64,000 nucleotides of DNA, from positions 241,606,584-241,670,583 of the forward strand of contig NC_134570.1 of assembly GCF_050947875.1 (NCBI RefSeq). Reading direction: 5' to 3'. Position 1 is the stretch's first letter; each line of letters begins with the position of its first letter. This document shows, piece by piece, positions 32,891 to 43,959 of the stretch. The notes beneath the pieces are model-generated. The model worked only from the letters and a program-made list of their open reading frames with translations, searched no databases and was not told where the DNA came from. The DNA comes from Dermacentor variabilis. Its lineage: Eukaryota > Arthropoda > Arachnida > Ixodida > Ixodidae. Position numbers and translations under genes: made by a program.

Positions 32891-33362
32891 GCGCCTTTTT
32901 GCATTTCATATTGCAAAATTGTGCTTTTTCCATTTCTGATTCAGTCAAAATTTCTGTTCCAGACATGCAGTAATGAGGATGGCACCAGTATAAAGCAACA
33001 CACTCCACACACTAAACAGAAGCTGCTGCCTGCTACAACAAGGTCATTGTGTGGACATTGGCTGCTACTACAAGGTAGAAAACATGTGGTTCAGAAATAA
33101 ATATGCCTGACATATGCTGTATTGGCTTGCTAGTCTTGAGTTCAGGATTGCCAGTCAGCCCCTAGAGTCTGTGAAGGGGTACGTTTACCTAGGCCAATTA
33201 CTCGCAGGGGACCCTGATCATAAGGAGAAAATATACAGAAGAACAAAAAGAGTTTGGATCGCATACGCCAGACATTGTCAGCTCCTGACTGGAAGCTTAC
33301 CAGTAACATTGAAAAGGAAGGTAGGTGTACAATCAGTGCATTTTACCGGAGCTGACATATGG

Positions 33363-34179
33363 AGTACAGCAGCTTGCTGGGCGAGTCGGTACATCTTCAT
33401 AACTATTACACACAGCGCGCACTAAAAAACACGGACGAAGAACAGACAAATACGAGCGCTGACTGTTTTTTTTAGTGCGCGCTGTGTGTTGAAGGCCCCT
33501 AGCCTTCGCTCAGGGGGTCCGCGAGCCGCGACCAGCACGACAAAGGACCAAAGGCGCAAGGAACAAAAACCGCTTTAATTTACGATAGAATGTAACGCTC
33601 AAAATTACCTCAGCCTCGCGGCCAATAGCAGAAAAGAACAAGGCAAAGAAGCAAGTAGCAAAGAAGCAAAGCAGCAAAAAGCAGCAAAAGCAAAGAAGCA
33701 AGCAGCAAAACAGCGGGGCAACAAAATATACAGGCCAAAGGGAGCGACGAAAGAACGGCCGCTACAAACCATCAACCAACACAATCTTTCGGGCGATAAC
33801 AGAATGCATAAAGCGCAGAAAGCAAGCAAGCACTGAACCAGGCGCGCAGATAGTGCCAAAAGCGAACAACAAGAGCACTCTTTCATGCAGACACAATACA
33901 AAGACGCTTTTCCCCTGCCCTGCAGCACGCTCGGAAAGAAGCCTAGACGGGCCACGCCCCACCAGCGCCTCCCCAGGCCCGCGCCCCGCAAAAAGCCCCG
34001 AGTGCCGTCTTCGCTGCCTTCTTATCGGGCAGCTCCCTTCCCGGCACTCCCCGCGCGAGTTCTTACGATAACGCTATCGGTGCGCATGCTCCATGCGACG
34101 AGTGCCGTTGTGGCGCGCGTTTCAAAGGCTTCCCCCGTGCGCGCTACAGAGAGGGCCTAAGGGCCCGACAGTGTAATAT
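33363..34179. mobile_element. Penelope-like end fragment inserted in RTE-B
   Basis: An 11-bp duplication, ctgacatatgg, flanks it (33352-33362 and 34180-34190). The left portion (cttgctgggcgagtcgg, then cggacgaagaacag) resembles the end sequence of the element at 23936-25003. The part 33408-33489 is a self-complementary hairpin (acacacagcgcgcactaaa against tttagtgcgcgctgtgtgt). An LTR-like segment at 33487-34170 lies within it. Confidence 0.6.
33487..34170 (-). repeat. Solo LTR-like segment
   Basis: 684 bp. Read on the minus strand it starts TGTCGGGCCC and ends CCTTCAACA, as LTRs do (TG...CA). It has no internal gag or pol. It interrupts the short Penelope-like fragment, because the flanking bases continue that sequence. 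Short GTG repeats at both edges make the exact duplication uncertain. The plus strand holds an AGCAAA-rich low-complexity part (33650-33715). Confidence 0.5.
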
Positions 34180-34449
34180 CTGACATATGGGGCATAGACT
34201 TCGAGATCGACAAAGAAGCTTGACAACAAGTTAAGGACCGCAGAAAGAGCGATGGAACGAAGAATGCTAGGCATAACATTAAGAGACGGGGAAAAAAGCG
34301 GTTTGAATCAGAGAGCACATAGGTATATCACATATTCTTATTCGCATTAAGAGAAAAGGATGGAGCTAGGGAGGTCATCTAATGCGCAGGTTAGATAACC
34401 GTTGGACCATTAGTGTTTCAGAATGGGTACCAATGGGAATGGGAATAGT

Positions 34450-34975
34450 TGCGTTTTCTAAAGATACTGATCTAAGTAAACCTCTGTTTCAATTGCTTCG
34501 TGTTCTGCCGTTCAGTGAGGCGTATAAAGTAAATGTTGCTCTGGCAGCTAATGCAGTTAATACGTTATAATAATCCGCTACCTATTACAATATCTAACTG
34601 CATTAAACTTACCACCATGTCACAATGCATATAGACAGAGACTCGTGCAGTTCAACGGCGCTCAAATATGGAACGCACTCCTACTCAGTGTTAAGACCAG
34701 CCAAAACTTTGTGCAATGCTTAAAAAAACTTCTTTCATGAATGCTTACATGGTCTTTCTATTTGTAGGCCCTGCTGGCATAACACAGTCTTTTGCTTATT
34801 GTATACTTTCCATGTAAAAATGCTTCAGTAACGCGTGTTTAAGTTGTCTCGTACAATAAGTACGCTGTTTTTCACATGTCTATATTGTTATTGGACCCCA
34901 AACTAGCCGACAAGGCTATGGGTCCAAACAGTATTGTGCATTGTGTGTATGCAATGGATTATATAAATAAACAAG
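34450..34975 (+). mobile_element. LINE 3' fragment inserted in RTE-B
   Basis: A C-terminal LINE segment (RDSCSSTAL in a broken frame, QFNGAQIWNALLLSVKTSQ) is followed by a 3' region ending atataaataaacaag. RTE-B sequence resumes directly after it. No duplication was fixed. It is 5'-truncated. Confidence 0.6.
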
Positions 34976-35110
34976 TAAAAGAAAGGAAGCGCGATCGAGG
35001 ACGCCAGAAGACTAGGTGGGGCGATGAAATTAGGGGTTGCCCTAGTTGGAATCGGTTGGCGCAGGATAGGGGTCATTGAAGATGAGAGGCCTTCGTCTTG
35101 CAGGGGACAT

Positions 35111-38100
35111 AAAATGGCCGGATGAGCACGCGCCGCCACGGGCAAACATCAGGGGAAGCCAGCGATCGTTTCGCATTCGCAATTATTGTCGCATGGAAGA
35201 AGTGATTTCCCGTTTTCCTATTCTAATGACGTTGTACTTTTTCAAATGTTTCAATTGCTGACATATTGGATGCGTAATTTTCATAAATTCGTGTTTCGTG
35301 CCGCGAGTTGTAGTCGTGCTGCAATCACACGGCCATAATTGATGCCGCAGCCCGTTGGTTCGGGACCGCATTTCAGCCTCGCCTTGGCGACCGCGCGAAC
35401 GGCCAGCGCGCGCGGGCCTCGCACAGAGGTCCCACGCGTTCTCCCGCCGGGCTGCCGCTCATCGCTCCATCGTCGACGTAACGTGCAGGCCGCGCAAGGG
35501 GCCATTCAATGTTTTACGCGACGGGCAGATATAATTTTGAAGCAATTTAATTTTGACGAATCGCAAGCGGCAATGTCGCGCGAACCGCGCCACCGACCTA
35601 TCTCGAGAACACAAGCGACAATGGCGAACTGCGGGCATGCCGTCACTGACGTCGTTCTCTCCGTCACATCCGAACGTGTGTGCAACCTCATTAAGAAACA
35701 CAAAGACGCCAATCGTCAAACCAATCCAACCAGTCGTCAAAAGGATTGCAGCGCCCGCATCTCCAGTGGTGGGCGCCCAATGTACGGGTATTTGGATTGG
35801 GGGTTCTGCACATTCGATCCCAGCTGCAACTGTGCGAAGACCACCATTAGTGCGCCGAGGAAGAAGCTGCCTACCGCGAGCGCCGGCGAGGCTTGGCTCG
35901 TGAATGGACTCGTCGTCGTCTCACGCGCAAGAGAAAAACACTGGGAAAAGAACCGCGAAATAGCACTTCCAAGGCGTGCTCACAACGCACGCAAAAGCGA
36001 AAATGAGGTGAAAGAATGATGAAACAAACGATTTACAATATGGACTGCTTGCGAAGTCTGACTTGCATGGTGTAACACTCGCTGTAACTAACACAGCTTC
36101 GCTGTTCAACCATCTTCACGCCCTGGAAGGGGCGTTGATATTTTGGTATTTTTGGCCGGCTGCCGACCCTCACGGCAGCGTGCGCGACACCAGTGCGGAC
36201 CTCGAAGTGATCGGTCTGGAGAATTTAAAGATAAAACGTCGGGCGCACCCATAACGCGTACCCCTACATCAACAGCTTGAAGACCGGTATCTTCAAAAAA
36301 GGCTTTGCCAATTGGATTTTCACGAAATGAGAACCAGACTTCCTGAAGCGCGTGCTGTGGACGGACGAAGCAAATTTCTCCAGAAGCGCACGAGTTAATA
36401 TTCACAACGCGCACTACTGAAATGCTAAGGCACAGACACGACGCCAATACGAATGCTAATTTAATGTTGACGACTACATCGTCGGACGCATCTCTTTTTG
36501 AAGTCATGCTAACGACGCAACTCTACGGGAAAGACACCCTCGAACGGCGCACCTTCGGCGCATGTGGTTGCAACACGTTGGTGCTCCCGCGCATAGTGGG
36601 GACAGTGGCGCAGCAAAGGGCCCCGGGTGCAAGGGGCCAGTGGTAGGGGGTGTCATATACGTCTGAAGACACCCCTCTTTCCGCCGGCTTGACTGGGCGC
36701 AAATGGCAAAGAATGCTCCGGTATCCGGTAGCCCGAGCTCATGTACCCGATGCGCAGCAGAATTGTCGGCTGCAGCTCTATCAGCACCCCACGAAATAAT
36801 TGTACGAATGTGCGGGCTAAAAAAATTTCGCAAGATGGTCGCTGAACAACTCGCCTTAGCGGAACGTTTCACGTGGGGTGCGCTCCTGCCGTGCATGCTG
36901 GGAGCAGGCGTCGCTAAACCTACAGTCAGGCGTTGTAAGGCGTCCTGGGTCCCTCGCCCGTTCAGAACGCGCAGCGAAGACGAACAAAGACAGCAGCAAG
37001 AGGGCGTTCAACGAGAAGCGCGCCCGGCGCTGGCGTTTACGGCGCAGCGTTCGTTGAGAGCGACGTTGCGCGGCCGTCAAAAGTCGCGAATGGGATTCTC
37101 TGGATTGTCTTCAGACTCGGTGCGGCCGAAGAGTTTGGTGGCGTATGACTCGACAGGAGTCGCGGGCGCCGCGATGTTCGGCTCGCTTTTACTTCCCCTC
37201 TCCCGCTCGCTCCGAGAAGCCGCTGCGAAACCTGCCGTTATGTTTCACGCTTTCCTTCCTACCCTCGAAAGTTGCTACCCTCGAATTGATAATTAAAACT
37301 TTATGAAGATATTTTTTGTTACTTGTGACGTGAGCCATATTTTCCACGATGCCGCATTTGTATTGGCTGCCAAGCCTTACTGTCTGACAGAAGATGTGCA
37401 CACGCGCTTATCACAGCACCATGTGTTATTTGGCGCAGGAAAAGCAGCGTGTATGCATTCGCGATAAGAACGCGAAGGAGAGGGGGACCCGCGGGACGCG
37501 CGCGGTGCTGAAGCCCGGAAATGGTCGATGCCCTCGCCTTCCTCGACCGGGGCGTGGGGCGTGACAGAAGATCTATGGGACCCGGGTGCCAGACGGCGTA
37601 GCTACGCCACTGAGTGGGGGTCAGACTGGAGCGTGTCGCGACAAGAGTCTTTCCCGGACAGTGGATTGGCCAGCGCGGACCCGTGCACGGGGCTGCGAGG
37701 TCGCCCGGCACTGGTCTTCTTCTTGTGGGGTGACGTATAGAACCGCGTGTGCAGCAACGAGACAGCCACAGCGGACGAGTCTGCCGCCAGTTCCCAACGT
37801 CAGCGATCAAGGCTGCAATAGCTCAAATGTTGCAAAGAAGCCAGTGCTATACCTCTTCAGACGCTGATCTGTTTGAGCTATAAGTGGCATGCAGTGGAAA
37901 ATTCACCGTTCACAATTTGTGTAAAATGTGGCTGTCTAGCGCACTTTAATGATGTCACCCTATCCTCAGATCAACAAGCTTGCGACGAAGATAGAAGTAG
38001 GGAAAGAAAACGGCTTCGTTTTGCGTATTGTCCGGAATTCACGAGAAAGAAAGGGGAAATGCCGAGCCCAGTTGCACCTGTGGATGTTTCGTCGATAGCA
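35111..38100. other. Intron stretch with several GC-rich segments, no gene recognised
   Basis: Frames up to 226 codons exist (for example 35339-36019 and 36703-37296) but show no domain likeness, splice pattern or repeats. Their base composition (GC-rich) explains the openness. They may be unnamed transposon remnants. Confidence 0.45.
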
Positions 38101-38108
38101 GCTAAGGC
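38101..38108. repeat. 8-bp target duplication of P-like element B (left)
   Basis: gctaaggc, identical to 40825-40832. Confidence 0.9.
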
Positions 38109-38414
38109 TAAAGTCCCTTGATAATTTGAAAGTAACGACACTCTTTGGAACTCTGCCGCCGCCGCGCGACTTCCTCGCCTCCTCCTCGCCCCTTGCGTGT
38201 ACCCCCCACCCCCGCGGTAACCAGTTTTGCCCCAGTTTTTCTGCACGCCGATTGGTCTCCCTGCCGTTGCCCTTGGAAACGTGCGGATCTTGAGTTTTGC
38301 TTGTGTTTTTCCTTTTCGTTCGCGCCATTTTCCTCCTGAGCACGGCTGGCTCGGCGCTTTGGCTCGGCGTAGCGAACGTTGTACGCCGTGTTTCCTGCTC
38401 TCTGTGCTAGCGCT

Positions 38415-38576
38415 ACGCCGGGCTGTTGCGCATATAACTGCAGCAAGAAGCCTCAAGATGGTTATGCCGTTTTTATGATACCACAAGGAAAGCGTGACGG
38501 CTTGCGCAGGAAGCAGTGGCTGCGTGACATATACCGAAACAACTTTGTTCCGACAAAGAACAGCGTTGTTTGCGAG
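38415..38576 (+). pseudogene. THAP-domain first exon of P-like element B
   Basis: Fifty-four codons. The position of the expected ATG has ACG (38415). The product reads PGCCAYNCSKKPQDGYAVFM, then IPQGKRDGLRRKQWLRDIYR, then NNFVPTKNSVVCE. Spacing of CxxxC, W, F.P and VCE is that of a THAP zinc domain. The sequence after GAG is CTGAGTCG, where element A and other introns have a GT donor, so the donor seems to have lost its G. Start and donor are both damaged. Confidence 0.82.
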
Positions 38577-38871
38577 CTGAGTCGTCTTTCTTATAGCTGT
38601 AGCAAAGCATCCGGTAACGCTGCATTCTTTTTTTCATTCTTCCGGCCTGCTCACTTTTCATTCTTCCGGCCTGCTCACCAGCGCTTTTGTTGCGGTTGTC
38701 CTCAGTATGCTTAATATTCCCCTCGCACGTCGCTAACTGTTGTTATTCAGTCGGAAGTGCAGCATTATAGATTCTGCTTTGCGCCCTGAAAAAATTAGCG
38801 GCAAATATACCCGTATATTGCAGGTGATAAGCGTTAGCTTATCATTGAGTTTTTTTAGTTTTTTTTAGTTT

Positions 38872-40444
38872 TTAGCCGAAAGCCTTTAGATCTCTATGTT
38901 TCAAGGTCGCGTTGTAAACTGGAAGTATCACGTGACCCAAGGAAGGCCAGAGGTGACCCAAATCATGTCCACCCCTGTATAAGAGAATGATTACCCAAGT
39001 TAATTAATGAATTATTAGTGATTGACATAAGGTTGATTAGGGAGGATTAATGTTGATTGGAGTGTATTAAAGAAGATTAAGGTGGATTAGAGTGCGTTAA
39101 GAAGGATTAAGATGCATGAATAAAGGTTAAGGTGGGTGGAGGAGGATTAAGGCGGATTATGGTGGATGATGGTGAAGGGTTGATGAAAGGGGATTAGGAC
39201 CGATTAGGGTGGAATAGGGTGCATGAACTAGGATTAGCGGGATCAAGGTGGATAAAGTAAGATTAAGGTCCATTAATGTGAATCAAGTTGAATTAGGGTT
39301 GATAAAGGAGGATTAAGACCGATTAGGATGGATTAGTGTAGATTAAGGTGGATTAGGGACCATGGTGCTGGATTAAGCTTGATAGAGGTGGATTAGGGTG
39401 TATTAAGGTAGATTGGGACTATTAGGCAAGATGACGTTGGATTAAGGTGTATGAATAAGGATTAAGGTGGATGGAGGATTAAGGCGGATTATGATGGATG
39501 CGGATTGATAAAGGAGAATTAAGACCGTATATGGTAGGCTAAGGTGCATTAGGGGCGATGTACGTTGATTAGGTTGTATTAAGGTGGATTGGGAGTACTA
39601 AGCTGGATTAAGGTGGATGAAGGAGCATTAAGGCGGATTAGGGTGGACTAAGGTGAATTAGGGTTCATTGAGTATTAAGACCGATTAGACTACCATAATC
39701 CTCCTAATGCACATTAATCCACCGAATCCACATTCATCGACCTTAATCCTCCTTCATTCACTTTAAGTCACCATAATCCACGACAGTCCTCCTTAATGCA
39801 CCCTAATCCACCTTCATCGACCTTAATCTACTCTAACCCTCTTTATTCCACTTTAATCCTTTTTAATCAACCCTACTGCTTCCTCATTCACCTTAATCCA
39901 CCCTAATCCACTATAATCGCCCTTAATTCACCTTAATCCACAATCATCTACCTTAGTCCACCCTAATCCTCCTTCATTCACTGTAATTCACTTTAGCCCA
40001 CCATAATCTTCCTTAATGCACCTTAATCCTTCTTAATCCACCCTCATCCTCCTTCATGCACTTTAATACACCCTAATCCACTATAATCGTCCTTAATGCA
40101 CCTCAACGCACCTCCATCCACCCTAATCCACCTTCATCGACCTTAGTCCAACCTTGTCCTCCTTTATGCACCTTAATCCACTTTCATCGGCCTTAATCCA
40201 ACCTTGTCCTCCTTTATGCACGTTGATCCACTTTCATCAACTTTAATCCACCTTAACGCTCCTTAATACACCCGAATTCATCTTAATCAAATCACTAATC
40301 AATAATTACTTTGCTAATCATTAATCATCTCCTATGCGCTGCTGCACATGCTTTGGTTCGCTTCCCGCCTTCCTTCGGTCACGTGACATTTTCTGTAGCT
40401 CACAACGGGACCTGGAAACCGAGGTCTAAGGCTTTCGCTTAATA
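38872..40444. mobile_element. Foldback element with opposed 10-bp minisatellite arms
   Basis: Outer inverted repeats of about 140 bp pair agccgaaagcctttaga on the left with aagcgaaagccttagac on the other strand of the right end. They continue over ...cacgtgacc.aaggaaggc... to ...gattagtgatt. Inside, 39010-39690 is a degenerate minisatellite of 10-bp units (GGATTARGGT). From about 39690 to 40300 the same minisatellite runs in the opposite orientation (ccaccttaatcc). The whole can fold into a hairpin of about 750 bp per arm. It lies inside P-like element B. There is no coding capacity. Confidence 0.85.
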
Positions 40445-40824
40445 AACCACGCACAAAGGGATGTGTACTAAGCAATACTAGATCAGACGCACGAAGTAAA
40501 GCATCTGATCATGTGGCAGAAAAATTGTCTGGAGTATAGAACTCGCCCCAAAGCTCCCTTTACATCGGTATACCCCGTTCATACGGCTTCAAGAAAAAAC
40601 CAAGCTCCTCATAAACGTTGCATTCAGCATTATCGATGCTGATATCAGCATTTCTCAAAATTTTGAACCCCAGTGGGGCGCGCAACTGGCCCAAAAGAAT
40701 ACGCCCGTCTGCGGGAGCCCAGGAGGAAAAGCGTGCCGTGCGCAGCCGGCGGCTGAGGAGAATCGAGGAGGAAAGCGCCGTGAGGAGGAGAGTGTCGCCA
40801 CTTTCAAATTATCAAGGGGTTTTA

Positions 40825-40832
40825 GCTAAGGC
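40825..40832. repeat. 8-bp target duplication of P-like element B (right)
   Basis: gctaaggc, exact copy of 38101-38108. Confidence 0.9.
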
Positions 40833-41265
40833 GCCTCTCCCGCTTTTCTTGTTGTTGTTGTTGTTGCTGTTGTTTACTTTCTTGCGGAAATAAACTCCTG
40901 TGTAGCCCTTTTCCGTTTTTCAGAGAGCTGCCTTTTGTCTTTTGCGCACCGTTTCTTTTTGCCCAAATTTATTTTGCATTTTCTTTTCACGATGTTCGGA
41001 GCGTAAAGCTATGCTGAGTGTCGCACGAGCACAGCATTGCTGCGTCACCGCCAGTTAGGTCGCGAAACCCTCCCTACGCGGCGATAAATGTGGGCAGCCC
41101 GTCTGAGTTCGCTCGGGAGCGCTTGAGTATAGCGGTGGGCTAGCGCAAAAACAGCCAGGCAAATATTAGCATGAACAAATGCTTTAATCCGAGGTTATTT
41201 GAAACGCTCTAGAACTTCATATTTCACATGTTACTTGGCATTCATATTGATACGCGCATATTGCG
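40833..41265. other. Intergenic/intron stretch, nothing recognised
   Basis: Contains a GTT trinucleotide run (40853-40873) and otherwise nothing that I can name. Confidence 0.5.
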
Positions 41266-41420
41266 TGTTTCTGGTGGACGATGCACACGGGCGCCCCGAC
41301 GAAGATGGCGAACGCTCTCTGGCTCTCGAGCTGTCGGCTGGACTGGCCAGCGCTGCAGTTATCTTTTGTAAATATACCTTGTAAATAGTCTCCTGTTGTT
41401 AATCTTTCGTTCGCGTAACA
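41266..41420 (+). repeat. Probable 5' LTR of truncated Ty3 element
   Basis: 155 bp. The right edge is fixed by the primer-binding-type sequence that follows. The left edge is inferred from the TG start, because no partner LTR is available. Confidence 0.6.
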
Positions 41421-41494
41421 TTTTGGTGGAGGGTGCCGTTCCCCGTCCTCGCCACGAAGCTGCGCGCAGCGGCCGCACCGTCCTGCTTTCCGCC

Positions 41495-42500
41495 ATGGCT
41501 CCCCGTGACACCTCGTCTGCTTCTACTCCTGCGGCCCCGACTACAACGTAAGTTACTGTTACCAATCCCTGTGATCCTGGCATATTCTCCGGCCAAGGTA
41601 ATGTCGACATTGAGGGCTGGCTCCGCCTGTATGAGCGTGTTAGACCAAACAACCACTGGGAACCGACCATTATGCTAGCCAATGTCCTATGCTACTTGGG
41701 CGGAACTCCTCATGTCTGCTTCCGGACACACGAGGACGAGATCTCTAGCTGGGATACTTTCCAGGAGAAGCTCAGTGACCTCTTTGGAAATCCCACCAGT
41801 CAGCAGCTGGCTGCTAGAAAGCTTGCCACCCGAGTTCAGTCTTCTACTGAGTCTCGTACATACAAGACGTGCTCGCTCTTTGCCGGAAAATCGACGAAAA
41901 AATAGCCGCGGTTGACAAAGTCGGCCACGTACTCAAAGGGATCGCGGACGACGCGTTCAACTTGTTGGTCTTCAACAATCTGTCCACCATCGGCGTCAAT
42001 GTCAAGGAACGCCGCCGCTTCGAGCTCGCCAAAAGCCGCCGCCTCGGCTTCTCCCGGCTCCCTAACACCGCTGCGACGTCGTCTTGCGTAAATCTTACCG
42101 CTTCACCACCCTCAAATGAGCATGTCACACGTATTGTTCGCCGCGAGCTCGAGATTACAAGTCCTGCACCGTTCCATCCACGCCCATTGACTCCACCATT
42201 GACCAACCAGCCCCAGCGATCTCTCTCATTCAGGCAGTTGTGCGGAAAGAATTTGCAAACTTACGTTTTCCTGCTGCCTGCTCCGTCTCCCGACCTGACG
42301 CCCGACCGGAGCCCACTTCTACGCCTCACACCGATCTGTATTCCCCTCCCAGATACCGCGACCCTACGGAGGGGAGAATTGCGCACGACAAGCCCATTTG
42401 CTTCCGTTGCCTCCGCATTGGCCACGTCGCTCGCCAGCCCCCTGAACGTCGCCGTATTCGAGCTCCCTGTCTCCTCGCCCATATGCCGACACGGGCCGTT
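41495..42500 (+). pseudogene. Ty3 gag, frameshifted
   Basis: ATG at 41495 (MAPRDTSSAST) runs into TAA after 18 codons. The following frames read GWLRLYERV, MLANVLCYLGGTP and KLSDLFGNPTSQQLAARKL, then after a shift DVLALCRKIDEK, HVLKGIADDAFNLLVF and RRFELAKSRRL. The zinc knuckle is CFRCLRIGHVARQ with its last Cys replaced by Gln. Function would be particle assembly. Confidence 0.84.
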
Positions 42501-42699
42501 ACTCGCCTCGCCGTAGGCCTCCCACCCCTGACGCGTCCCGCGATGACAGTCGCTCGCCCCCACCTCAGACCGTCGGTCCCCGTCGCCCCAGCCACGCCGG
42601 TATTCGTTGCTGACCAATTATGGACCCTTCAGGCCGGAAAACTGGACCATGCAGCTCCTGGAGGTAGTGCTGCATTGTCTTCCTCATGTCGAAATCTTT

Positions 42700-43050
42700 C
42701 ATTGACGCTCCCAACGAACCAGAACTTACTTGATGTTCACGTCGACGGTGTCCCTTTGACGGCGTTAATAGATACTAGAGCCCAGGTCTCCATGACTTCT
42801 AACCTCCGTCGTCGACTGAGGAAGGTCCTCACGCCTGCTACAACACGAGCTGTACGCGTGACCGACGGCAGTATTGTTGACGGCGCTGGAATGTGTACTT
42901 CCTGTATAAGTATCGCCGACCGCCACGTTCCTGTTCTTTACAGCGCTGACCAATTGTCCCCATGACGTAATCTTCGGACTCGACTTTCTTACGGCGCATT
43001 CAGCTTTCATCGACTGTTCTGCCGGTACCCTTAACCCCCTCGAACTTCCT
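42700..43050 (+). pseudogene. Ty3 protease fragment with altered active site
   Basis: Reads NQNLLDVHVDGVPLTALIDT, where the catalytic triplet is DTR instead of DTG, then LRRRLRKVLTPATT. After a frameshift near 42960 it continues VIFGLDFLTAHSAFIDCSAG. It ends after ELPLL, where unrelated sequence starts. Confidence 0.82.
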
Positions 43051-43255
43051 CTACTTTATTCTACTCTACTATATTTAGTGATAAAAAATTACTGGTTGTA
43101 GCCACACACGACTACTTCTAATATGTATTTGGTAAGTTTTGCTTCTTTTTTTTTTTACAGCGAAAGCTGTATATGACTAACCTTCCGTGGCTTTTTTTTA
43201 TTTTTGGCATCCGGCAACAGAAACGGACTGAGCGATTTCTAAGAAAGCCATACGG

Positions 43256-43696
43256 GTGCATTGCGGCGGCGCAGATGTCAAAATTAGGACCAGATTTAGA
43301 ACGCTCGCCGTGAACAATAGCGTGGCGTCAACGTTATCGCAGTATATAATCAGGGGGGGAATAGGCGCTAAAAGGAGCATTATTGATGGGGCGGAGACTA
43401 TAGTTCGTACACCCGAAGAAAAACATGCGTACGAGGAGCACCGGAGGGAACAGCAACAAAAACGTAAACCGCGCCGGCGCGAAACCACCCCCGACGATGA
43501 TGTTCCCGCGATGCTGAACGAAAACTACAATCGCGAGCCCGGGTACCGCCGAACGAGCAACGACGCCAGACTCGCAACGTCAGCGAAAGTTGACGACAGT
43601 CAAAGCTCTCACACGAAAAGCAAAGTGCTTTCACTGCCACTCCATCTTCAGAGTGGAATGGTTGTAACATTTTTTTTTTATCTTCGTCCAAGTTAG
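43256..43696 (+). pseudogene. RTPEE-type repeat-protein fragment
   Basis: The frame contains RTPEEKHAYEEHRREQQQKR, a segment that resembles the opening of arginine/glutamate-rich tick repeat proteins, followed by serine-rich residues. Upstream (TIIDG, GGIGAKRS) and downstream residues have no domain likeness. A related segment is on the minus strand at 55270-55572. It is probably carried by a dispersed repeat. The role is unknown. Confidence 0.45.
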
Positions 43697-43959
43697 CTGA
43701 GACACCCGGCAGATAAAGATCCGCAGGAGGTCAAAATTAGTCCGGAGTGCCCTACCACGGCCTCCATCAAAGGTCGTGGTGCGTAAACACCATAGCTTTT
43801 TTAGTGGCACGGACATCGAGAGACACTCTTGTTTCTCGCGAAACACTTCCGGTTCACCTCCTGGGACGAGCGGGGACGAATTTCAAAATAAATCATAAAA
43901 AAAATGCTGCAGTACCAAATTCATGGGTTTCATTATAGACATGATATTAGAGCATAAGT

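Larger units (their letters stand above)
33115..35110 (+). mobile_element. Diverged RTE-type LINE (family B), 3' part with nested insertions
   Basis: Pieces align to the RTE C-terminal region of the 19.2 kb element: VKGYVYLGQLLAGDPDHKEK (33170), then after an insertion AERAMERRMLGITLRDG (34240), and then after another insertion RDRGRQKTRWGDEIR and WNRLAQDRGH (34990-35077). The order matches the intact family, so it is one copy with two inserts (33363-34179 and about 34450-34975). Stops are frequent. It is clearly more diverged than the two family A copies. Confidence 0.72.
38109..40824 (+). mobile_element. P-like DNA transposon B with THAP exon, 8-bp target duplication
   Basis: Ends: TAAAGTCCCTTGATAATTTG on the left and, on the other strand of the right end, TAAAACCCCTTGATAATTTG. 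Both go on AAAGT..CGACACTC. The exact duplication gctaaggc flanks it. Length is 2716 bp, including a nested foldback element (38872-40444). The termini are homologous to element A (28518-30957), sharing TAAA.CCC.TTGA and GT...CACTC. A THAP exon lies 306 bp from the left end, facing inward, as in A. I see no transposase core, so the element is probably non-autonomous. Confidence 0.86.
41266..43050 (+). mobile_element. Truncated Ty3-type element (5' LTR, gag, part of protease)
   Basis: A probable 5' LTR (41266-41420, TGTTTCTGG...CGCGTAACA) is followed by the same TTTTGGTGGAGGG that follows the LTR at 3299-3432. Gag and the start of pol follow, and the element ends in the protease near 43050. 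No second LTR is seen. It is related to the first element, but the LTR sequence differs. Confidence 0.82.

Noticed and set aside
35339..36019. 226-codon plus-strand frame
   Set aside because: No domain, no start context, and overlapping frames are also open because of base composition.
36703..37296. 197-codon plus-strand frame
   Set aside because: No likeness to any family that I know, and a minus-strand frame overlaps it. Not supported as a gene.
38145..38478. Several overlapping frames around 38.1-38.5 kb as genes
   Set aside because: They lie in the terminal region of P-like element B. Only the THAP frame has a domain.
39010..40300. Telomere-like repeat (TTAGGG-containing units)
   Set aside because: Units are GGATTARGGT variants, not TTAGG. 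They switch orientation in the middle and lie inside a transposon, so they are not an internal telomere.
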